A stretch of 28,204 nt of DNA from the NCBI GenBank assembly GCA_001969505.1, contig LSSK01000125.1, positions 1 through 28,204 on the forward strand. The letters are read 5' to 3'. Position numbers and translations under genes: made by a program. The notes below the pieces were generated by a model, which saw only the letters and a list, made by a program, of their open reading frames with translations, was not told the origin of the DNA and made no database searches. Below are positions 1 to 10,400 of this stretch, one piece after another. Within the stretch, counting starts at the first letter, position 1; every line of letters begins with the position of its first letter. This DNA is from Zancudomyces culisetae. Taxonomy: Eukaryota; Kickxellomycota; Harpellomycetes; Harpellales; Legeriomycetaceae.

Positions 1-246
1 AATAATAGATACAGTTCAAAGCTATTCATTTACATTATTAAATATTGATAATTTACTAATTCAAAAATATTTCTACAATAATATCAAAAAAAATTTTCGT
101 TATTGGTTTTGAGTATGAAATTTCAACCCCTAAACTAGCAATTTTATAAATTCAGGAAATTTTTATATAATATCAAATATTGCAAAGTTTAAATCTCAAT
201 ATACTATATATTATATAGAATGTAAAGATTTAGTTTTTAAACAGAT
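1..246. other. AT-rich upstream region of the giant ASH-repeat gene
   Basis: No coding region is visible. The segment is very AT-rich and ends with a TATATATTATATA-like stretch near 203-220, about 30-45 bases before the ATG at 247. That is close for a TATA box, so transcription may start from other elements further up. It is presumably 5' untranslated and promoter sequence of the plus-strand gene. I cannot exclude a 5' UTR intron. Confidence 0.4.
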
Positions 247-3200
247 ATGGATTACAAAAAAGTTACCGAGTCTTCATTTGAAAGGCGGTTTGAGATTATA
301 GGATTGCAAAATGATATTACTGTTAAGGCAATTTCAATAGGAGATACGAGCAAAATAATACCTTTCAAATTAAAAAGCTTGGTTAATGAATGTTTGACTC
401 TTGAATTTAAATTTTCCCCGGCCGGAATTTACAAGATTCAAGAGCATAATCCCAATTGGGAAATGCTATCTTCGAAAGAAAGGCTTGAATATCTTCAATA
501 TGTGCCAGAGCTTGAAAGGCTTGAATATCTTCAATATGTGCCAGAGCTTGAAAGCGAGAATCAAAATAAATTTACGGGATCAAGGGTTGGTGACGTGAAT
601 GAGAATCGAATTGACGAGGGACAGAATACGGGGGAATCAGGTGATAGTCCTCTGACTCTTAATTTTGATGCTAAAAACAAGATTAAAAACAAAATTTCCA
701 GATACAACTTGCTACTAGATCCGAAACCACAGAGATCATTCTTAGAAATGTTTAATGAGATTGAAGATATTACTTCACTCACATTAGGAGAATTTGAAGA
801 AAGACAGTTGTTTCTTTTGATAAAGATGAATGAAAAGGTACTTGAAAAAATACCTGGCCATATTCTAAAAGAATTTTCAATAACGAATGAAGGCGTTTTC
901 GACAATGGACTTGGGGATAAAATACGGGAGGTGGCCAAGGGTGTGTATTCGGAGAGCAACTATGCTGACAAATATTATGATACGAATTTGAGTGATTATC
1001 CATCAAAAATATCATTGGCAGCCACTAATCAGGATTTTGGAGCAACAGGCGATAAATCCAATTTTAATGCACTAGTTGAAAGTTTAATGGTTGTAGCTAG
1101 TGGCCTTGACACATGTATGCTTACTTTCAAACTTGAGGTTGGAAAAAGAACGTTTATGACTGACAACAACACACCACATATTCTTTTCGATAACTGCGTT
1201 TTGGGAAATAGATACACAAAGATTGTAAAACTTACCAACAATAGCATTTTCGATCTAGAGTACTCGGCAAAGTTTGTTGAAACAAGATGTTTTACAGATA
1301 ACAAAGTGCAGATAAGTAAAATAGAGGATGTTGGAAACAACACAGAGGTTTCTATGTCATCAATTCTACGAATCGAGCGAGAAAATGAAAAGAAAAATAT
1401 TTTATGCCCTGGAGACACAGAACAACTTACCATAGTTTACGAACCGAAGTTTAGTGGGTCAGTAAAGGCAAGATTGGTACTGGAAGACATAAACGATCGA
1501 AATAACCGGGTTGAGTGGAAACTTCGAGCACGAGCAGAAGAGAAGCAAGTTGAACAGCACTTGGGTCTTGTGGACGATAAAAAGCTGGATTTTGGAACTG
1601 TAACCACTGGAACTTGGGTATATAGGAAACTAAAGTTCAGGAATACAGGGGATCAGCCGCTAAAAGTAAGATTTTCAGTAGAATGCGAAAACAAGGATAT
1701 AGATTTCAAGACCTTTAGGGGTGAACCGGGAAAAGAATTTGGTACAACAAATAAGAATAAGAACAAAACCGATATTTCTGGAGCAGAACCTGAGAAAGGA
1801 TACGGCGGGTATGAGGGCAGTTTATCCTCTTTTAAAATACGAAATAAAAGCAATTTACAGACACAAAGTGTGATATCAGTACAAAACTCGATAGTTAGAG
1901 GAAGATCAATCAAGGACTCAAAAATAAGTTCAAAACCGGTTTCTGCTGACGTGTCTGATGATGAGACTGAACAGGGCATAAAGTCCTTCTTAAATAGATA
2001 CAGAGGGAACAGCGAGCTGTATAGATATAATAGTGCTTATGAAGGTAGAAGAGATCTTTGGGGTGAACCGTTAAATTCAAGCAGGATATCTAGTTTTTTG
2101 GATTCCATATCGGAACCTGGAGCCAACATTGTACAGGATACTGAAACAAACACTGAAAACGCGAGTGTTACCGGAAACCGCTCTTCTATTCAGAATGTTG
2201 AGTTTAGACCGGGGAGTCTGCATCCAGAAGATAGCACTGGCCAACTAGAAGGTGGCAAGGTAATTGAGTTGGCAAGACATGGGGGAAAAAACAAAGGGCA
2301 AAAAATAGAGCTCGAAGATATTACGGTCAAACCTGGAGCGATTAAAGAACTGGTGTTAGGAGCACGAAGGAGGCCCGAAAGAAACAGCACACAGTATGGA
2401 GCTGGCCAGCTCCGAACCGATACATTCAGCCTCGAGTGTAGTTATTGGAACAAAAGCGCAGGGAGTAAGCCAGGAAAGATTTTGGAATTACCTGTACCAT
2501 GCACAATGAAAAGTTGTACATCGTTTATTAGAGTGATACCATCAATTATTGATACAGGGCCAATAGAGGTAGGAACAGTGACTAGTGCAAACATTACCAT
2601 TGAGAATCTTTCGGAAATCGACGCACTATTTCGTTGCCGAGTGGACTCGAAAATAGTGAACTGTAACCGAATGTCTATTTCAATTCCGCCAAAAAAACAA
2701 GTGATGTTAAGAGTGGATATTTATCCAAGACGAGTCAATCCTAGATATCGGAAACAGATTAATATAGTGAATCTATCAAACCGGGATCAGCCAGATCTGT
2801 TGGTGAATATCCGCTGCCAGCATGTGGATCCAGCAAGAATGGCATACCACAACTTATTTTACAAAATATTGCTGATGGGAAAAGAACAAAACTTTATTGA
2901 CTTTGGGCGTTGCGTCGTAAACTCGCCTGTTGTCAAAGTAGCACATCTGCGAAGTATATGCGATGATGACATTGAAATTGAAGTTAGTGCTGAGGATTCT
3001 GCAAATATAAACTTGTATTCTGTATGTGGGGATGGAGGCGCAGGACTAGAAATTCCGTGGATCGATCCAACATCGACGAATAGCCCGCTAACTGTGGGAA
3101 AACTTGAAAGTTTTATAGACACCGTTGTAAAAAACCCACGAGCTTATCCAAACAAACACGTTTTGGAAATTTCGCAGCGAGTTTGTGAGTTGTTAAAAGT

Positions 3201-6200
3201 TGCACAATTTCACTGGAGCCGAGAGAAATTTAAACAAAAAACGAGTGAGTATAAGGGATTCCAGGAAAGCCGTACAGTGAGCGGAATCAATATAGCTGGA
3301 TCTGACCCACGATTTGCAAATGTTGAGAGTGATAGTAAAACTAGTGTTAACACTGGTTTACACAGCGGTGGTATGGTCGACAATAAAGGATCTATTACAA
3401 GTATAGGAAAAGCTAAAGACAAAGGTGCAGGTGTAGGTGCAGGTGCGGGCGTGGGCGTGGGCGTAGGTGTAGGTGTAGGTGTAGGTATAACCAGAGGTAT
3501 GGCTGTGCCAAAAGGAACAGGTTCAGATGTTGGTACTTACACTACCACTGATCTTGGTATCAACGCTAACTCAATCAGTAAAACCAACGATACTTCCTAT
3601 ATCAATAACATCACCAATTTTAACGGAGTTGATGCGAATATGAGTGGCAGCGGTATCCGAGAAAGACATGCTTCTATTCACCTTGGCAGACTCAGTGGTA
3701 ACGCATCCACAGAGGATGATAGTTTTATAACATCAAATCCAAGAGTAAGACTTAGTGCAGATGCTTTAAATAAATATTTCGAAAAAGGCCAGCCGTCAAT
3801 AAGTGATAATCATGACTTGAAAGGTGAGAAAGGAAATACTTCAAGAAAATACAGCAAAGATGATGTGAAAACAGGATTAAAGCTCTCGCTAGACAGACGA
3901 AAAAGAGCATCTACACATGATATAGCACGTCTTTGGAAAAACGAGGATGTTGAAGGCAAAAAAATGACAGATACTGAGAATGGTGATGTAAATGACTTTT
4001 ATTTAAAAAAACCATCGAGTCCTGCAAGTGGAGAGGCGAGTAGAGACCGAACCGGCCATAGCTGTTTGATACCATTTAGGGGACAGATAGATGGTTTACA
4101 AAAAATTCTGCTTAGAAAAAGGTATATGAACCCATATGCACTAGATTTGGCATATGACACTCGCTTGTTGAATAGCGAGAGTGAGAGGAGTTCCATCTCC
4201 CAGGATTATGACCAGTTTTTAGGATTTACCAAAGAAAAGTTGCTTAAAAACTCAAAACTGAATAACTACGTCAAAGCGCTTGATCTACTTAGAATGGTTG
4301 TACAAGGGTTGTATGTGGAAGGCAACGAAATAAGCCCCGAGCTGTATGAGGATTTCCGGGCAGGAGACGAGTATGTGCGATATCAGGTTGATCTGCGGCA
4401 ATACCTCACTATTTTGATTGACTCTGGGTTTTTGGCACCAATTGGCAAAGTCAAACTTTTGCCACATAGGACACGGCCAGTGGTATTTGTAGTACATTAC
4501 AAGATTAGTGACCGAGGGTCAGCTACGGGTGGCAACAGCGGAAACAGTGGGAGTGGAGGATATGTTGTTCCCAGCATCAATACCAGCAAGCGATATGATT
4601 CCAGTTTGTATTTCAAAATAACCAAATATCCAAGGTTTCCAGATGACAAACCATTGCACAGCAACTTGCTTCCTCTATGCCGGTTTTTTATCCATGGAGC
4701 AATTATCAACAGTCGATTGGAAATAGTACAAAAGTCGATAAATATTGGAAACATGACAATAAATGAGATAGTAAACAAATATATATTTGTGAAAAACCCA
4801 TGCGAAATACCAATTCTGTATGCAATCAAAAAAACTGGCTCGATGGCTAGTGGTGACATCAACTTTAAGGATTATCGGTATGGGATAATCCGTAGGTTTG
4901 ACGAAAAAAGAATCCATTTTGATTTTAAACCAAGATACAGCGGTATTTACAACGAGAGCATCAAAGTAGATAATGTGATGAACAGCCAACAGAGCCAGAT
5001 GGTTGTACTTAAGGCCAATGTCCGCAAACCCACCAACTTTTTAGTATCAGTCGGTGGAATAACGTATGACAATAATGCTAGTCTTACCATTGACGATACC
5101 GACATCAGCACAACGGTAAACTCTAGCACTATGAGTGGTACTAGAGACGAGAGCGTTAGTGGCGCTACCAGAAAGGATTTATCAACTTCTCCAACAACCT
5201 CATCTCCAATCAAACCTCTAACCGAGACATACCCAGGTATAAAGTATGAAATTGATATCAATACGTTGCGAAACGCTCCCACAAGTGATGTCGGTAGTGG
5301 AACGACTACATCGGGTAATTTAGAGAGAGTGGATAACAAGCCACAAAATCCTGTGGTATATTGTACAAGCACCATTCCGATAAACATTACCAACACTACG
5401 AGTGTTTCTAGGACGTTTTACCTCAAACTGCGAACAAACAAACTTTTGGATTCAAGCAATGTTTTGGGCAATAACGACCTCTTAATAAAAGCCTGCTTTA
5501 TTCGACCTCACCAGTTCATCAATCCTAAACAGTTGGTTAATATTCAAAAGCTTCAGTTTAATACTAGTGATAGTTACAAAAGTAACATCTACAATAGCAC
5601 AGGTATATCTGGTGGTGGCCTAGGCAGTATGGGGTTACCTGGGCAGAATGAATACGAACGACAACAACAACAGCAACAGAAACAACAACAGCAGCAACAA
5701 CAACAACTCCCCTTATTCAACTATAGTCTCCAGCACCAGCTATCTCAACAAGAACCATTGCAACAATCACTGTCTACCATTGGATTTGTGGGTGGTACTG
5801 GGATTGATACTCCAGACGGGATGCAGTCAAACCAGCACCAATATTACTACTATACTGAAAAGGAGCTGGAGGCTATAGAAGCACTAACCCAAAAGATACG
5901 AATAGCTACCCGAAAGAAACAATTTGACAAAATAGAAAAATACAAGAAAAAGCTTTCTGTCTTAAATAAAAACATGTACAATCCATTACCAACCGATTCT
6001 GCTAATCAGGAGGGAACTGGTGGTGATCAAGGCAACATGAATAAGGAAGAAATTACGGAATCATTGGTACTGTCACCAGAGACAAATCAGAGCCAACTTG
6101 TTTCTACACCCATGCCTAAATCTATATCTATATCTACACATGCACATGCACATGCACATGCACATGCACCCACGTCTGCTTCAACATCCATGTCCGTTCC

Positions 6201-6981
6201 TGGCTCTGATTTTACTACTTGTTCCACTTCTCCGACCGAAACTGAACAAACCACACCGTTGTCGCCATCGGTTTTGTTTTCTCCACTTTCAACACCAAAG
6301 ACATTGTTATCAAGACAATCCACTATAAATACCATTACAAATACAAATACAAATACTAACACTAATACAAATCTAAATACGAATGCAAATGCAAATGCAA
6401 ATGGTGTGAAAAGTGGAGGTGATGAAAGAAAGCGGACGCTTAATCAAGTTTTTACATATGACTCGAAAAACAACTGCTTGGTATTCACCATTCTACCCAA
6501 TTCAACCTTTGTGGCTCTGCTGACAGTATTGTTGGTTCCAAATGAATGTGTGGTAGCAGGGACAGTAACATCACCTACTACTTTAACACAACAACAACAA
6601 CAAGAACAACAACAGTCATTATCATCTTTATCATCAACAAAAGTATTGGTTGATCCTGGGATGAGCATCGACACGCTGATCACCAATTTTGACCTGTTAA
6701 AGAACTGTACTTTGGATGCATCTGTTTCCAAGCATAATTACAATAAGACAAAACAGCTACACGATGGTAATAGTAATATAGTTGATGCTACAGATCAGCA
6801 ACCAGAACAAGAACAGGAACAAGAACAGGAAATAGGGAAAGTGCAGGAGCAGGAGCAGGAGCAGGACCAAGACAATACAAACAAGTTGATTCTGAATGCA
6901 GAGTTGTTAGTTTATGAGCAAAAAGATTTACAAGTAGTTAGAAGTGTACCAATTACGTTTTACTCGTCTCCATCTGTCTAG
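247..6981 (+). CDS. giant multi-ASH (MSP/Hydin-like) domain protein, 2244 aa
   Basis: One uninterrupted 2244-codon frame. I do not recognise a named yeast orthologue. Several segments look like ASH/MSP immunoglobulin-like domains, with the pattern 'F/I-D-x-G-x-V-x-x-G ... N-x-(G/S)-x-x-(P/D)-L' followed by a P-G/P-K 'polar cap' and a Y-P-(K/R) strand: about residues 306-435 (ending YEPKFSG then a V-R/K-rich strand), 445-490 (LDFGTVTTGTW then RNTGDQPLKVRF), 760-860 (IDTGPIEVGTV then IPPKKQ), 880-910 (NFIDFGRCVVNSPVVKV), 1485-1600 (SINIGNMTINEIVNKY then FDFKPRYSGIYN) and about 1705-1735. Long serine/asparagine-rich linkers separate them. A helical, charged stretch lies near 1868-1910, and the last 450 residues hold poly-Q, HA, TN and EQ repeats. 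No signal peptide or convincing membrane span is seen, so a cytosolic or cytoskeletal scaffold is the likeliest role (inference). ASH domains are typical of ciliary and centrosomal proteins, which yeasts mostly lack. The gene itself is near certain; the domain call is moderate. Confidence 0.85.
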   Translation: MDYKKVTESSFERRFEIIGLQNDITVKAISIGDTSKIIPFKLKSLVNECLTLEFKFSPAGIYKIQEHNPNWEMLSSKERLEYLQYVPELERLEYLQYVPELESENQNKFTGSRVGDVNENRIDEGQNTGESGDSPLTLNFDAKNKIKNKISRYNLLLDPKPQRSFLEMFNEIEDITSLTLGEFEERQLFLLIKMNEKVLEKIPGHILKEFSITNEGVFDNGLGDKIREVAKGVYSESNYADKYYDTNLSDYPSKISLAATNQDFGATGDKSNFNALVESLMVVASGLDTCMLTFKLEVGKRTFMTDNNTPHILFDNCVLGNRYTKIVKLTNNSIFDLEYSAKFVETRCFTDNKVQISKIEDVGNNTEVSMSSILRIERENEKKNILCPGDTEQLTIVYEPKFSGSVKARLVLEDINDRNNRVEWKLRARAEEKQVEQHLGLVDDKKLDFGTVTTGTWVYRKLKFRNTGDQPLKVRFSVECENKDIDFKTFRGEPGKEFGTTNKNKNKTDISGAEPEKGYGGYEGSLSSFKIRNKSNLQTQSVISVQNSIVRGRSIKDSKISSKPVSADVSDDETEQGIKSFLNRYRGNSELYRYNSAYEGRRDLWGEPLNSSRISSFLDSISEPGANIVQDTETNTENASVTGNRSSIQNVEFRPGSLHPEDSTGQLEGGKVIELARHGGKNKGQKIELEDITVKPGAIKELVLGARRRPERNSTQYGAGQLRTDTFSLECSYWNKSAGSKPGKILELPVPCTMKSCTSFIRVIPSIIDTGPIEVGTVTSANITIENLSEIDALFRCRVDSKIVNCNRMSISIPPKKQVMLRVDIYPRRVNPRYRKQINIVNLSNRDQPDLLVNIRCQHVDPARMAYHNLFYKILLMGKEQNFIDFGRCVVNSPVVKVAHLRSICDDDIEIEVSAEDSANINLYSVCGDGGAGLEIPWIDPTSTNSPLTVGKLESFIDTVVKNPRAYPNKHVLEISQRVCELLKVAQFHWSREKFKQKTSEYKGFQESRTVSGINIAGSDPRFANVESDSKTSVNTGLHSGGMVDNKGSITSIGKAKDKGAGVGAGAGVGVGVGVGVGVGITRGMAVPKGTGSDVGTYTTTDLGINANSISKTNDTSYINNITNFNGVDANMSGSGIRERHASIHLGRLSGNASTEDDSFITSNPRVRLSADALNKYFEKGQPSISDNHDLKGEKGNTSRKYSKDDVKTGLKLSLDRRKRASTHDIARLWKNEDVEGKKMTDTENGDVNDFYLKKPSSPASGEASRDRTGHSCLIPFRGQIDGLQKILLRKRYMNPYALDLAYDTRLLNSESERSSISQDYDQFLGFTKEKLLKNSKLNNYVKALDLLRMVVQGLYVEGNEISPELYEDFRAGDEYVRYQVDLRQYLTILIDSGFLAPIGKVKLLPHRTRPVVFVVHYKISDRGSATGGNSGNSGSGGYVVPSINTSKRYDSSLYFKITKYPRFPDDKPLHSNLLPLCRFFIHGAIINSRLEIVQKSINIGNMTINEIVNKYIFVKNPCEIPILYAIKKTGSMASGDINFKDYRYGIIRRFDEKRIHFDFKPRYSGIYNESIKVDNVMNSQQSQMVVLKANVRKPTNFLVSVGGITYDNNASLTIDDTDISTTVNSSTMSGTRDESVSGATRKDLSTSPTTSSPIKPLTETYPGIKYEIDINTLRNAPTSDVGSGTTTSGNLERVDNKPQNPVVYCTSTIPINITNTTSVSRTFYLKLRTNKLLDSSNVLGNNDLLIKACFIRPHQFINPKQLVNIQKLQFNTSDSYKSNIYNSTGISGGGLGSMGLPGQNEYERQQQQQQKQQQQQQQQLPLFNYSLQHQLSQQEPLQQSLSTIGFVGGTGIDTPDGMQSNQHQYYYYTEKELEAIEALTQKIRIATRKKQFDKIEKYKKKLSVLNKNMYNPLPTDSANQEGTGGDQGNMNKEEITESLVLSPETNQSQLVSTPMPKSISISTHAHAHAHAHAPTSASTSMSVPGSDFTTCSTSPTETEQTTPLSPSVLFSPLSTPKTLLSRQSTINTITNTNTNTNTNTNLNTNANANANGVKSGGDERKRTLNQVFTYDSKNNCLVFTILPNSTFVALLTVLLVPNECVVAGTVTSPTTLTQQQQQEQQQSLSSLSSTKVLVDPGMSIDTLITNFDLLKNCTLDASVSKHNYNKTKQLHDGNSNIVDATDQQPEQEQEQEQEIGKVQEQEQEQDQDNTNKLILNAELLVYEQKDLQVVRSVPITFYSSPSV
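478..549 (+). repeat. perfect tandem duplication of a 36-bp coding unit
   Basis: Two identical 36-base units (478-513 and 514-549) encode the 12-residue block ERLEYLQYVPEL twice, at residues 78-89 and 90-101 of the giant protein. The reading frame is kept. A few bases of a third unit (GAAAG) follow. Perfect identity at DNA level points to a recent duplication. Confidence 0.95.
3424..3489 (+). repeat. GGTGTA-type hexanucleotide repeat encoding Gly-Val/Gly-Ala
   Basis: Twenty-two codons alternate Gly with Val or Ala (residues 1060-1081 of the giant protein). The third bases vary on the left half (GCG, GTG, GTA) and are uniform on the right half (GGTGTA repeated), which suggests an old repeat with recent expansion at one end. 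It lies in a linker between ASH-like segments. Confidence 0.9.
5662..5706 (+). repeat. CAA/CAG repeat encoding poly-glutamine
   Basis: Fifteen codons give six Gln, one Lys and eight Gln (residues 1806-1820 of the giant protein), mostly CAA with interspersed CAG. More Gln- and His-Gln-rich sequence follows to about residue 1870. Confidence 0.95.
6139..6873 (+). repeat. cluster of coding microsatellites in the C-terminal tail
   Basis: Within this segment four in-frame repeats occur: CATGCA x5 (6139-6168, His-Ala), ACAAAT-type Thr-Asn and Asn-Ala repeats (about 6337-6401), CAA-rich Gln repeats (about 6586-6615), and GAACAG/GAGCAG repeats encoding Glu-Gln (about 6802-6870). All are multiples of three or six and keep the frame. 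They mark a disordered, length-variable C-terminal tail of the 2244-aa protein. Confidence 0.9.
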
Positions 6982-7458
6982 TAAAAAACTCAACCTTACT
7001 TGGTTGTGGTAAAAAAAAAATGAAATAAAATAAAAAGAGGAAACCTGGTTACAGATGAAAAGTTTTCTACAATGTAAAGATTGGTTTGAGACCATACATT
7101 ATACATTACCAACAACAAATTGTGAAAATATAGGTTCAAAATATATCCAAACCTTGGGTGGGTGGGTGTCAGTGCCAACTTTTTTTTTTTCCATTTCTTT
7201 TTTTGGAAGGTTATATCTATTAATATTTTCTTGGTCACTTGAGGCATTTTGAAACTTGCCACTACTTTTTTGATTTATTTAGTTTTATTCTTATAAGACA
7301 AGCGAGGGAAAAAAAAAATAAAACAGTAATCTAAGTTTGTATAATAATAATATAAATAAAGAAAAGGGAATCAGTTTGGTATCAAACCCCTCCCCCTCCT
7401 CCTCCTGCTCTTCGTCCTCCTCCTTCTTCCCACATCAGTACAATATAAATAGACGGGC
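6982..7458. other. convergent intergenic region
   Basis: No gene is visible between the two stop codons. It must hold the 3' ends of both genes. AATAAA-like A-rich stretches at 7020-7036 suit polyadenylation of the plus-strand gene. TATATT/TATTTATA-like AT stretches at 7340-7370 and 7441-7452, read on the minus strand, suit NMA111. A CTC/TCC-rich pyrimidine tract on the plus strand (about 7386-7433) is a simple-sequence repeat. Confidence 0.6.
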
Positions 7459-10400
7459 TTAGGAAGTACAGTTGTCGTTAAAGACGTCAAAGTCAACTTT
7501 CCACTGCGAATCAACGTTTAGGATCTGCATGCTGGGCCAATAATGTTCATCGAGTTTTAGACTTAAAACTTTAGAGACTCCGAGTTTATTGACAACTGTC
7601 ATTCGGACATACTCCCCACTATCAGAAGATTCCAAAGACGATTGTTCAGGTGGGTTAACATCACCACCAGCATTTGTCGTGGAGGTATGTGATTTTTGTC
7701 TCATTTTGGCGTTGATGTTTTTGATAAAGGCGGTTAGATCATCCAAGGTTTTAATACGTTCGCCCTCAAGCTCAGTAATCCATACGCCAGGCTTTAACCC
7801 GTAACTATTTGCAGGTGAACCGAAAAGCGTACAAGTTACATAAACCATGCTCGGAAGTTCTTGTAATTGCTCCTGAACTGCTCTGTATGGCTGTTGTACT
7901 ATTGCACCAGCCCAGCTGATGATTCTGGTGGTTTCAAAGGTTGGAAGCTCGGAAGTTGGTACACGCAAATGTATCTCTTCTTGTTCACGAAGAATAGTCA
8001 GATCAACATGAGGAAGGTTATAAAACACAGCCAGGTCAGTTATGTCGGTTACTAGGTTTCCATTGACCTCAAGCACCACATCACCTACATTCAAAAGTTT
8101 GGATGCGTGGCTTTGACGGTTCATAAGCCCAAGCACATAATAGAACTTGCTGTAGTTGTCAACACAGCGGTCGCTCATTTGTTTTAACCGTTCGCCGCTC
8201 ATTCCCAGTGACCGTGCGGCAGCAGGTTTTATAGTCCAAAACTCGGCATCTAGCGACCGCAACTCGAGCTTGTGGCCATGTTTCAGCCCCTCAACGACTG
8301 GCCGAATAATACTTACATCCAGCCCAGCCATAAACGAAGTGTTGTTTCCTTTGCTATCTGAATTCGAAACATTAACCCAAAATGACTTGACCAAGCCATT
8401 TTCATCGCTAATTACTCCGCCTTGGCATGATGGTTGGTCGTCCAATTTAATGCCCTCGACATTAGAAACACGCCATCTTGGAGGTGAACTTTCGTTGGTA
8501 CTCAACATACCCCGTGATGATACTAGGGTTCTCCGCACAAACGGATTGTGGTCGCTGCCAACGCCCACCAAAATGGCTTCGTCACCCTGAATCAGTTTTT
8601 TGGTTCCATTGTAATACTCGGGAGAAAACTTGAGTTCTTCGACATCGGTCTCCCCTAGCAGCTCGGGATTGTACTGGAGCACAGTAAAGTTGTAAACAGG
8701 ATGTAAAAACACAATTTTGGCTGTAATGACAAGCGATTGGGCAAAAGTTAGGTAAACATCGCCTGCCGATATAGGCACAGTGTCACGATCACACAGCACC
8801 AAACCATGTTTTTTGTCTATGATATACCCGGGACCATAGTGCTGAGTGTTGACCATCCCATCAACCAAATAAGGAACATAAAAGTCCACCGATACAAAAC
8901 TAGGCCATAAAAGATTTGCAGGAGTCAGGTTTGCACCCAGGTTGGGATATTTTACTGTGTTCGACTCAAAGATTTCGCTAGTAAGAGGCTTGTTCAAATC
9001 TTTGTATGACCACAGCCCAGTATTTGGATCTCTTGTCGCCATTCTAAATGGATGCCACTGACACGTAACATTCATAATCATGATTTTTTCCTTGTGGATC
9101 TTGTCAATACTAAAGTACTTGATAGGAACTCTTGTTCCTGATGTCAGACTGGATATTGCCTCGGCAAACGCATCCAGGTTTGGTGTTGGTATATGGTTAA
9201 CGCTCAGAATAATACTGTCGCGCCACGCACACGCCGAGCCAAGCATGTGCCCACTAGATGCCACGTGTACTCCCCTAACTGGTAACCCATAGCTACGTGC
9301 CAGCTGGTAGCTCAGCTCGTTTACCACGCCACCTCCCACTTCAACAAATCGTGATGGTGTTATCTGATGAAGGTCTTGTACTTTGCACACAACTTTATAC
9401 GCCTTATGACCTCTCCAAACTGTCAACTCCACCTTTTTATCCACACTGTCATCCAACACAGAGTTTATCTGATCAAAATTTGTAATCGGGTTATCATTCA
9501 CAGCCACCACTATATCCCCTGATGCCAACCTCTTTTCTGCGGGTCCCTCGGGTGTCACGTTTTTAACCACCAACATACCCGTGTCATCAGGGTATCGCTC
9601 CCTCATTCCCTTTTCAATATCCAGGCTAAGACCCAACCTTCTTAGCTCATCATATGGCAAATGTTCAAACTCTGTCTGGAGTGTTCCACGAGGCACTGCC
9701 ATCCCCTTCTTAATGAATTCAAACGCCCTCACCACTCTTTTAAGTGGTAAATAGTACGAGGACGAGGCTTTACTCGACCCTCCTGCATTGAGTGCCACTG
9801 CATCGCCATAAATATCCAGTACTGGCGATCCGGATGACCCGCCACTCGTTCCTGATGCTGCCTGTATGTAGAACGTGTTGAAATCGTTGTACTCACCAAC
9901 CCCATAATCTGGTGCGCTATTTTTATTCGTACATTTCGTTTTATTCTTGTTATCTTGGTACTTTTTTTAATATTTATTCTCAAATTCACACTATTTTTAT
10001 TTTATTATTTTATTGAGATTATTAAATAGATATACATCATTCACTTACTTTCTATCCAACCTAGCCAGCGTCCCGGAAAGAATCGATAGCTTTTCACCTG
10101 CATCATTTCCAACCACTCTGATTTCCATTCCCACTTTAGCTTTACTTGGTGCTAGCTTTATTTCACTCAATTCCATAAACTTCACTTTTTCTGGATCAAA
10201 CTTGAAAAACCCGAAATCATGGATAGGGTCCCTATAAACTGGAAGAAGCTCCACCTCTTCATAGTTGACAAAGACTGCCTGTGAAACTGTCGGTGCAGGG
10301 TTTACCACATGTCTGTTAGATAAAATGATCCCATTCTTAGCATCTATCACAAATCCGGTAGCTGTATAACTTCCGCTCTGCTCAGTGTCAAACGATCTCA

